DNA of 5,818 bases, from the NCBI GenBank assembly GCA_938010625.1, contig CALLVJ010000338.1, positions 1 through 5,818 on the forward strand, in the 5' to 3' direction. This document shows positions 1 through 5,216 of this stretch, piece by piece. Source of the stretch: an uncultured Stomatobaculum sp. (GTDB lineage: Bacteria > Bacillota > Clostridia > Lachnospirales > Lachnospiraceae). The stretch's first letter is position 1; each line of letters opens with the position of its first letter. The position numbers were made by a program, and so were the translations under genes. The notes beneath the pieces are model-generated. The model was not told the DNA's origin and ran no database searches. It was given only the letters and a program-made list of their open reading frames with translations.

Positions 1-646
1 CGCGCCCCGTGCGGGAGCGAATCAGATTCTGCACGATGAAGAGCGAGAACAGCAGGAGAAGAATGCCGGCGAGGAAGGTCGAGAGCCGCGGCGTGCCGGT
101 GATGCCCTGTGCGCCCTTAATCAGAATTTTGCCGTCTGTCTCCAATTTCAGCGCCGCCGTATCCTTCAGCGAGACGTGTACCCCCCTCGAATCCACGCCG
201 AGATAGAGCGCATTGATGATATTCTTCACAATCTCGCCAAAGGCGAGCGTCACAATCGCGAGATAATCGCCCTGCAGACGGAGCACCGGAATCCCGATCA
301 GAAAGCCGAAGAGCGCCGCCACAGCAGCGCCGATCAGCACAGCGAGTATAAAATCCAGACTGCCCGGGAGTTTTCCAGCCATCAGGTTGGTAAAGAGCGC
401 TGAACTGAATGCGCCGACACACATGAATCCCGCGTGACCGAGGGACAGTTCGCCCGAAATGCCGACTACGAGATTCAAGCTGACTGCGAGAATCGCATAC
501 GTACAGAGCGGCACCAGGAGCCCCTTGAAGAGTGAACTCACTGCGCCGCCGCTTACCAGCGCCTGCACAATGACAAAGGCGAGAATCACAAGGGCATAGG
601 TGATGCAATCATTGAAAAAGGCCTTTTTTTCAGATGTTCTGTTCAT
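1..646 (-). CDS. livM: Branched-chain amino acid ABC transporter permease LivM, 3' part cut by window edge
   Basis: This is one of the two membrane permease subunits of a LivHMGF-type importer. It would pair with LivH to form the channel in the cytoplasmic membrane. I read 215 codons in one open frame from ATG at 646-644 to the left edge. Family marks are GISGELSLGHAGF at about residues 63-74 and LRLQGDYLAIVTLAFGEI at about 122-139, both typical of LivM. The visible part ends at LIRSRTGR (208-215), where the EAA-like loop that docks the ATPase begins, so roughly the last third of a usual 310-350 residue protein is missing. Hydrophobic segments lie at about 16-31, 42-62, 98-119 and 190-207. 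A polar stretch at about 150-182 separates the GDYLAIVTL region from ITGTP. The start is one base after the livH stop, with AGAAGG six bases upstream. The frame is intact. BCAA specificity is inferred from family only. Confidence 0.93.
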   Translation of the reverse strand, partial: MNRTSEKKAFFNDCITYALVILAFVIVQALVSGGAVSSLFKGLLVPLCTYAILAVSLNLVVGISGELSLGHAGFMCVGAFSSALFTNLMAGKLPGSLDFILAVLIGAAVAALFGFLIGIPVLRLQGDYLAIVTLAFGEIVKNIINALYLGVDSRGVHVSLKDTAALKLETDGKILIKGAQGITGTPRLSTFLAGILLLLFSLFIVQNLIRSRTGR

Positions 647-647
647 A

Positions 648-1529
648 TTATACCTTCTCTCTCATCTTTTTCCCGAGAATGCCGGTGGGCCGCACCACCA
701 GAACCAGAATGAGTACCGTAAAAACAATGGCATCTGAGAGTTTGGAGGAGAGGTAGGCCTTCGAGAGGTTCTCGAGCACGCCGAGCAAAAGCCCTCCAAT
801 CAGTGCACCCGGAATGGAGCCGATGCCGCCGAGGACTGCCGCGACGAAGGCCTTGATGCCGGGCATCGCGCCGGTGGTCGGCGTGAGGGTCGGATAGGCC
901 GAGCAGAGCAGCACACCCGCAATCGCAGCGAGCGCCGAGCCGATGGCAAAGGTCAGCGCGATGGTCGCATTGACATTGATGCCCATCAGCGTCGCAGCGC
1001 CTCTGTCCTCTGCGACTGCGAGCATCGCCTGACCCGCGCGGGTCTTGTTGATAAAGCTTGTGAGCAGCACCATAATGAGAAAGCAGACCGCAATGGCTGC
1101 GACCGTCTCGCCTGAAATAACCAGCTGACCATTTGCAAAGCTCATTGACTTGATCGGCACGACCGAATGGAAACTCTTCGGGTTTGCGCCGAAGATGAGG
1201 AGCGCGAGGTTCTGCAAAAGATACGACACGCCAATCGCCGTGATCAACACGGCGAGACTGTTTGCACCGCGCAGCGGTTTGTAGGCAACCGCCTCAATGA
1301 TGACGCCAAGCGCCGTGCAAAAGAGCACAGAGAGCAACACAGCAGCGGAAGCCGGAAGATTCAGGGCAGTCATCGCCGTAAAAGCGACATAGCCGCCGAC
1401 CATAATGATATCGCCATGCGCAAAGTTCAGCATCTTCGCGATGCCATAGACCATTGTATATCCCAGCGCGATAATCGCATAGATGGAACCCAGGCTGATT
1501 CCGCTGAGCAAATAAGACAACAATTTCAT
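648..1529 (-). CDS. livH: Branched-chain amino acid ABC transporter permease LivH
   Basis: This is a complete 293-residue integral membrane permease, the usual length for LivH, and the partner of LivM in the transport channel. The family signature is plain: LNFAHGDIIMVGGYV at residues 34-48. TRAGQAMLAVAEDRGAATLMG at about 163-183 corresponds to the EAA-like cytoplasmic loop that contacts the LivG/LivF ATPases. AFVAAVLGGIGSIPGALIGG at about 227-246 and the C-terminal RPTGILGKK (280-288) are also typical. Most of the rest is hydrophobic membrane segment. The ATG at 1529-1527 is preceded by GGAGAG (1540-1535) at a five-base spacing. The stop TAA (650-648) is one base before the livM ATG. I saw no promoter in the 78-base gap upstream, so expression probably depends on read-through from the binding-protein gene past the hairpin at 1551-1586. 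Confidence 0.95.
   Translation of the reverse strand: MKLLSYLLSGISLGSIYAIIALGYTMVYGIAKMLNFAHGDIIMVGGYVAFTAMTALNLPASAAVLLSVLFCTALGVIIEAVAYKPLRGANSLAVLITAIGVSYLLQNLALLIFGANPKSFHSVVPIKSMSFANGQLVISGETVAAIAVCFLIMVLLTSFINKTRAGQAMLAVAEDRGAATLMGINVNATIALTFAIGSALAAIAGVLLCSAYPTLTPTTGAMPGIKAFVAAVLGGIGSIPGALIGGLLLGVLENLSKAYLSSKLSDAIVFTVLILVLVVRPTGILGKKMREKV
653..658 (-). promoter_or_regulatory. Ribosome binding site of livM, inside the end of livH
   Basis: AGAAGG on the minus strand lies six bases before the ATG at 646 and within the last codons of livH. It fixes the livM start. Together with the one-base gap between livH stop and livM start, it suggests translational coupling of the two permease subunits. 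Confidence 0.7.
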
Positions 1530-1550
1530 GACTGCTCTCCTTTGTCTTTA

Positions 1551-1586
1551 TGATAAAGAAAGGGCTGCAAACTACGCAGCCCTTTC
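1551..1586 (-). terminator. Intercistronic hairpin between binding-protein gene and livH (attenuating terminator or mRNA stabiliser)
   Basis: There is a perfect 11-bp stem, GAAAGGGCTGC (1586-1576 on the minus strand) pairing with GCAGCCCTTTC (1568-1558), around a 7-base loop GTAGTTT. A T-rich tail TTTATCAT follows (1557-1550). The hairpin starts 21 bases after the stop codon of the upstream gene and ends before the livH ribosome binding site. The tail is interrupted, so termination is probably partial. Hairpins at this place in importer operons commonly protect or truncate the binding-protein message, so that this protein is made in excess over the permease. That role is inferred from position and structure. 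Confidence 0.75.
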
Positions 1587-1607
1587 GCTCTTTTCTTCCG
1601 TACGCGC

Positions 1608-2804
1608 TCAGTCCTCAATCGACTGATAAACGCCATTCTTGATCACGACGGCCTTGGGCTCCTTGGACGGCGAACCGTCTGCATTCCAGGTGATGGTGCC
1701 TGTGAGACCCTCCAGCTCCGTGATTGCCTTCTCCATTGCCGTGCCGAGTTCCTCCACAGACATCGACGGATTCAGATTCGCCTTCTCCGCCGCTGCCTTG
1801 ATCGCATACATACCGTCGTAGGTATCAGCCGCAAACTGGATCGGGACCTCCTTGAAGCGCTCCTTATACGCCGTGACAAACTTCTGGGTCTTCTCATCCT
1901 TCGCATCTGCGGAGAACGGAGTCAGAAGCATGAGCCCCTCTGCGAGCGACTTGTCAAAGCCCTCCAGATTCAGAAGTCCATCCATTCCATCGCAGCCAAA
2001 GAAAATCGGGCTGTAACCCATATCCTTGCTCTGCTTTAAGACCAGCGCTGCTTCTGTGTAGTAGAACGGCAGGAAGACAAGCTCTGCACCCGCGTTTCGG
2101 ATGTTCTGGAGCTGAATGTTGAAGTCGGTCTTGTTGTCCGCCGTGAACTGCTCATCCGCGACAATCTGGAGACCGTTCTTCTCTGCATTTGCGATGAAAC
2201 TGTCGTGAATGCCACTCGAGTAGACGTCGGAGGAATCGTAGAGAATGCCAATCTTCGTCGCCAGTTTGTGGCCTCCAATGTACTCAGCCGACTTCTCACC
2301 CTGCTGCGGATCCGAAAAGCAGACTGCGAACGTATTGGAGTTTTTAATGCAGTCCGGCGAAGAGCCCGAGGGGGTCAGCTGAAACATATTGTCCTTTACG
2401 GACTCGTTTGAAACCTGGATACTGGGCGCGCTGGTCACCGTGCCGAGCAGCATCTGCATGCCCCAGTCTTTCAGATGATTATACGCATTGACAGATTTCT
2501 CTGCGTCGTGCTCGTCGTCATCAAACTCAACCTCGACTTTGTAGCCATTGATGCCACCCGCCGCATTGATTTCATCGGCAGCGAGCTGCTGTGCATTTTT
2601 GCAGGAGAGACCGTAGACTGCTGCGCCGCCTGTGATCGGGCCAATGCCGCCGATCTTCCAGACCTGACCGCCCTTGCCTGCCTCGCTCTGTCCCTCTGTT
2701 TTGCTCTCGCCAGAAGCCTTGGTTTCGCTGCTCTTCTGCTGACCACAGGCAGCAAGCCCCAAGACCATGGAAACTGCTAATACTACAGATAATGCTTTTT
2801 TCAT
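1608..2804 (-). CDS. LivJ/LivK-type ABC transporter substrate-binding lipoprotein (second copy, next to livH)
   Basis: This is a complete 398-residue extracytoplasmic solute receptor that would deliver an amino acid, probably branched-chain, to LivHM. The signal peptide has a KK N-region, a hydrophobic core and lipobox LAAC, with lipidated Cys20. A Ser/Gly/Lys/Glu-rich linker (21-47) tethers the periplasmic-binding fold type 1 domain. That domain starts at VWKIGGIGPITG (48-59) and includes NAAGGING (80-87), YDSSDVYSSGI (189-199) and DTYDGMYAIKAA near the C-terminus, all typical of Leu/Ile/Val-binding proteins. Likely ligand-contact segments by family analogy are TSAPS (124-128), TPSGSSPD (144-151) and CDGMDG (271-276). 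ATG at 2804-2802 follows a perfect GGAGGAA at six-base spacing. It has its own consensus promoter (2847-2875). It is a close paralogue of the gene at 2936-4117, with roughly three quarters of domain residues identical by eye. The exact substrate cannot be read from sequence. Confidence 0.92.
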   Translation of the reverse strand: MKKALSVVLAVSMVLGLAACGQQKSSETKASGESKTEGQSEAGKGGQVWKIGGIGPITGGAAVYGLSCKNAQQLAADEINAAGGINGYKVEVEFDDDEHDAEKSVNAYNHLKDWGMQMLLGTVTSAPSIQVSNESVKDNMFQLTPSGSSPDCIKNSNTFAVCFSDPQQGEKSAEYIGGHKLATKIGILYDSSDVYSSGIHDSFIANAEKNGLQIVADEQFTADNKTDFNIQLQNIRNAGAELVFLPFYYTEAALVLKQSKDMGYSPIFFGCDGMDGLLNLEGFDKSLAEGLMLLTPFSADAKDEKTQKFVTAYKERFKEVPIQFAADTYDGMYAIKAAAEKANLNPSMSVEELGTAMEKAITELEGLTGTITWNADGSPSKEPKAVVIKNGVYQSIED

Positions 2805-2836
2805 ACTGACTTCCTCCCAGACAACATACCAAATAG

Positions 2837-2862
2837 ATATGCCGAAATTATAAAGAGCATAT
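2837..2862. repeat. 6-bp inverted repeat centred on the -10 box
   Basis: ATATGC (2837-2842) and GCATAT (2857-2862) form a perfect inverted repeat with a 14-base interval. Its centre coincides with the centre of the TATAAT box (2847-2852). The placement would suit an operator, but each arm is only six AT-rich bases. Confidence 0.3.
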
Positions 2863-2875
2863 GTAGAGATGTCAA
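2847..2875 (-). promoter_or_regulatory. Consensus sigma-A promoter for the second binding-protein gene
   Basis: On the minus strand the -35 box TTGACA (2875-2870) and the -10 box TATAAT (2852-2847) both match consensus in all six positions, with an optimal 17-base spacer. The predicted transcription start is near 2840, giving a leader of about 36 bases that carries the GGAGGAA ribosome binding site. The leader is too short for a T-box or riboswitch. Confidence 0.85.
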
Positions 2876-2900
2876 CCGGCGAGGCGCAAAATATAGAGAT
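2861..2900 (-). repeat. Short direct repeat in the promoter region (ATCTCTAYAT, two copies 30 bases apart)
   Basis: ATCTCTATAT (2900-2891) and ATCTCTACAT (2870-2861) differ at one of ten bases and have a 30-base period, close to three helical turns. One copy overlaps the -10 of the possible upstream promoter, and the other lies in the spacer of the consensus promoter. They could be paired regulator sites, but may be coincidental. Confidence 0.35.
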
Positions 2901-2918
2901 TTGACAGTTTTAGATCAA
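2890..2918 (-). promoter_or_regulatory. Possible second, weaker upstream promoter
   Basis: TTGATC (2918-2913, four of six matches to the -35 consensus) and TATATT (2895-2890, five of six) are separated by exactly 17 bases. They lie exactly 43 bases upstream of the corresponding boxes of the consensus promoter. In AT-rich intergenic DNA such a match can occur by chance, so this is a candidate only. Confidence 0.35.
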
Positions 2919-2935
2919 TCTTTCCGCCTGTTTCC

Positions 2936-4117
2936 TCAGGATTCCAGCAGTTGGTATACGCCATTCTGAATGCTGACTACCTTTGGTTCCTTGGAGGGCG
3001 CGCCATCCGCACTCCAGCTGATATTGCCGGTCACGCCCTTTACCTGAATTTCGGTCATTGCCTGCTCCATTGCGCTGCCGAGCTCAGAAACAGACATGGC
3101 AGGCGTCAGATTCGCCTTCTCCGCCGCTGCCTTGATGGCATACATGCCGTCGTAAGTATCCGCTGCAAACTGATCCGGCGTCTCGTGATACTTCTCGCGG
3201 TACGCTGTGGTAAAGTGCTGCGTCGCCTCATCCGTTGCCTCCGCCGAGAACGGCGTGAGCAGCATGAGACCCTCGGCAAGTGACTTGTCAAAGCCCTCGA
3301 CATTCAGAATGCCGTCGATCGCATCGCAGCCAAAGAAGGTCGGCTGATAGCCCATACCGCGGCTCTGCTGCAGCACCAGGGCTGCCTCCGTGTAGTAGAA
3401 CGGAATAAAGACGAGGTTCGCGCCTGCATTCCGGAGGTTTTGCAGCTGAATGGTAAAGTCAGTCTTATTGTCCGCCGTAAACTGCTCGTCATCTACAATC
3501 GAAAGACCGAGCTTTCTCGCATTTTCTACGAAGCTGTCGTGAATCCCGCTTGAATAGACATCGGAGGAATCATAGAGAATGCCGATTTTGGCATCTGCCA
3601 TGTGTTTCTTCATATACGCCGCCGACTTTTCGCCCTGCTGTGTGCTTGAAAAACAGACGGCAAACGAGTTCGGATTCGCAATGCACTCGGGCGCCACGCC
3701 GCAGGGCGTGAGCTGAAACAGATTGTCCTGCACGGACTCATTTGAGACCTGAATGCAGGGACCGCTGGTCGGCGTGCCGAGGAGCATCTGCATGCCCCAG
3801 TCTTTCAGCTCATTGTAGGCATTCACCGATTTCTCGGCGTCGTGCTCATCGTCGTCATACTTCATCTCAACCCGATAGCCGTTGATGCCGCCCGCCGCAT
3901 TGATTTCCTCAACTGCGAGCGCCTGTGCATTCCGGCAGGAGATGCCGTATACAGCTGCGCTGCCTGTCACCGGGCCAATGCCACCAATCTTCCAGACAGT
4001 GCCGTTTTCTGCCACTGTACCATCATTTGTGCTCTCTCCGCCTGCCTGCGTCTTTCCGCAGGCAGCGAGACAAACCGCCATCGAAGCTGCCAACACAGCC
4101 GCAACCAGTCGTTTCAT
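2936..4117 (-). CDS. LivJ/LivK-type ABC transporter substrate-binding lipoprotein (first copy)
   Basis: This is a complete 393-residue extracytoplasmic solute receptor of the branched-chain amino acid binding family. It has a signal peptide with KR N-region and lipobox LAAC (lipidated Cys20), then a short Gly/Thr/Asn/Glu linker (21-40). The type 1 periplasmic-binding fold starts at VWKIGGIGPVTG (41-52). NAAGGING, YDSSDVYSSGI and DTYDGMYAIKAA are shared with the downstream paralogue. The two align over the whole domain with only a two-residue insertion near the C-terminus here (EIQVKGVTG against ELEGLTG). Differences include probable ligand-side segments: TSGPC (117-121), TPCGVAPE (137-144) and CDAIDG (264-269). 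ATG at 4117-4115 follows AGGAGG, and the gene has its own strong promoter (4162-4190). I saw no clear terminator after its TGA stop, so transcripts may continue into the next copy. It probably feeds the same LivHM permease with a shifted preference, which is inference. Confidence 0.92.
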   Translation of the reverse strand: MKRLVAAVLAASMAVCLAACGKTQAGGESTNDGTVAENGTVWKIGGIGPVTGSAAVYGISCRNAQALAVEEINAAGGINGYRVEMKYDDDEHDAEKSVNAYNELKDWGMQMLLGTPTSGPCIQVSNESVQDNLFQLTPCGVAPECIANPNSFAVCFSSTQQGEKSAAYMKKHMADAKIGILYDSSDVYSSGIHDSFVENARKLGLSIVDDEQFTADNKTDFTIQLQNLRNAGANLVFIPFYYTEAALVLQQSRGMGYQPTFFGCDAIDGILNVEGFDKSLAEGLMLLTPFSAEATDEATQHFTTAYREKYHETPDQFAADTYDGMYAIKAAAEKANLTPAMSVSELGSAMEQAMTEIQVKGVTGNISWSADGAPSKEPKVVSIQNGVYQLLES

Positions 4118-4138
4118 ACAGGCTCCTCCTTCTCAATC

Positions 4139-4151
4139 ATTCAATGTGAAT
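4139..4151. repeat. 13-base palindrome just after the predicted transcription start
   Basis: ATTCA and TGAAT arms (minus-strand reading) flank a CAT centre in the leader of the first binding-protein gene, a few bases downstream of the predicted start of transcription. It could be an operator half-site pair or a very small hairpin. It is short and AT-rich, so weight is low. Confidence 0.3.
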
Positions 4152-4161
4152 ATTTTTGCAC

Positions 4162-4190
4162 AGTATAGTCACATCATCTCGATATGTCAA
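4162..4190 (-). promoter_or_regulatory. Strong sigma-A promoter for the first binding-protein gene
   Basis: On the minus strand, TTGACA (4190-4185, six of six) and TATACT (4167-4162, five of six) are separated by 17 bases. The predicted start of transcription is near 4155, with a leader of about 38 bases ending in the AGGAGG ribosome binding site. The promoter marks the start of the transport cluster as a unit separate from gpsA. Its first bases, TTGACATATC, resemble TTGACATCTC of the second copy's promoter. Confidence 0.82.
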
Positions 4191-4217
4191 GAAAACCAGC
4201 CTGAATTGTACGAATAT

Positions 4218-5216
4218 TTATGAATACTTCCACTCAGCGACCGGATCCCGCTCCATCAGCATCTGCACAGCTTCCGCCGCCGGCAGCCCCGAAAAGAGCA
4301 CGCGGTTCACAACATCCACAATCGGCATTTCGACCTGTTCCCGCTCGGCGAGTGCGAGTGCTGCCTTCGCGGAGTACACGCCTTCCACGACCTGTCCAAC
4401 TTCCCGCATGGCCTCTTCCACCGGTTTCCCCTGCCCAATCAGGATGCCGGCTCTCCGGTTTCTCGAGTGCATGCTCGCGCAGGTCACAATCAGATCGCCG
4501 ATGCCTGTGAGCCCGGCGAAGGTCTCCCAGTGCGCGCCGAGCTTCACACCGAGACGCGCAGTCTCCGCAATGCCGCGCGTGATCAGTGCGGCCTTCGTGT
4601 TGTCGCCGTAACCGAGACCATCGGCTATGCCCGCCGCGAGCGCAATCACGTTCTTCACTGCGCCGCCGAGCTCAATACCCTTTACATCGGTCGAAGTGTA
4701 GACGCGAAACACGCGGTTCATAAAGAGCTGCTGCACGCGCTCGGCAAGGTCGCTATTCGACGCGCCTGCCACACAGGTGGTCGGAAGCCTCCTTGCGACT
4801 TCCTCTGCATGGCTTGGACCCGAGAGGCAGGCAACGGCCGCATTCGGAATTTCCTCCTGCACCTCGTCAGTCTGGAACAGGAGGCTCTTCTCCTCGATCC
4901 CCTTTGCGACGCAGATGAGGAGCTGACCGGGCCTTACAAACGGGCGCAGCTCTCTTGCGACGCCGCGCGTGTAAACTGAGGCAGTCGCGAGGACAACCGC
5001 ATCCTGCGCCTCACTTGCTTTCTTTATGTCAGACGTAAACTGCAGTCCTGCTGGCAGAGTAAGTCCTCCGAGCGCAGGCGATTTTCGCGTGCGGCGAAGC
5101 TCCTCCGTGTGCTCTGCAAAGGGCGACCAGAGCAGCACCTCATGTCCATTGTCAGAGAGCAGCATGGCGAGCGCCGTTCCCCAGGCACCGGAACCCAGAA
5201 CAGAAATCTTAGCCAT
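4218..5216 (-). CDS. gpsA: NAD(P)-dependent glycerol-3-phosphate dehydrogenase
   Basis: This cytoplasmic enzyme reduces dihydroxyacetone phosphate to sn-glycerol-3-phosphate, the backbone of phospholipids and the substrate of the neighbouring PlsY. The product is 332 residues, the normal family length. The N-terminal Rossmann fold shows MAKISVLGSGAWGTALA with the nucleotide-binding GSGAWG at 8-13. CVAKGIE (102-108) and GPSHAEEV (133-140) follow. The C-terminal catalytic domain has GGAVKNVIALAAGIADGLG (184-202) with the catalytic lysine at 188, then GLTGIGDLIVTC (235-246) and SRNRRAG (251-257). The frame stays open upstream to an ATG at 5486, but that would place 90 residues without GpsA character over plsY. 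I chose ATG 5216-5214 because it begins the Rossmann motif and has GGAGGT upstream. This ATG shares one base with the plsY stop (TAATG). No terminator is visible in the 100 bases after its TAA stop. Confidence 0.97.
   Translation of the reverse strand: MAKISVLGSGAWGTALAMLLSDNGHEVLLWSPFAEHTEELRRTRKSPALGGLTLPAGLQFTSDIKKASEAQDAVVLATASVYTRGVARELRPFVRPGQLLICVAKGIEEKSLLFQTDEVQEEIPNAAVACLSGPSHAEEVARRLPTTCVAGASNSDLAERVQQLFMNRVFRVYTSTDVKGIELGGAVKNVIALAAGIADGLGYGDNTKAALITRGIAETARLGVKLGAHWETFAGLTGIGDLIVTCASMHSRNRRAGILIGQGKPVEEAMREVGQVVEGVYSAKAALALAEREQVEMPIVDVVNRVLFSGLPAAEAVQMLMERDPVAEWKYS

Noticed and set aside
117..608. Minus-strand open frame of 163 codons within livM
   Set aside because: It is out of frame with livM, has a low-hydrophobicity Arg/Ser/Cys-rich composition and no recognisable domain. 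The livM frame carries clear family motifs over the same bases.
647..652. TATAAT on the minus strand just before livM, resembling a -10 box
   Set aside because: The sequence 17 bases upstream is CGGGAA, not a -35 box. The hexamer lies in the six-base gap between the livM ribosome binding site and its start codon.
2475..2780. Plus-strand open frame of 101 codons opposite the second binding-protein gene, and similar plus-strand frames over the other genes
   Set aside because: They are antisense to well-supported genes, look like mirror-image products of their codon use, and show no domain.
2805..2846. T-box or riboswitch upstream of the binding-protein genes
   Set aside because: The predicted leaders are about 36-38 bases, far too short for these elements, and no T-box core motif is visible.
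2913..2945. Possible terminator after the first binding-protein gene (CCTG and CAGG arms near the stop codon, AGAT-TG-ATCT further on)
   Set aside because: Both stems are only 4 bp and neither is followed by a T-run.
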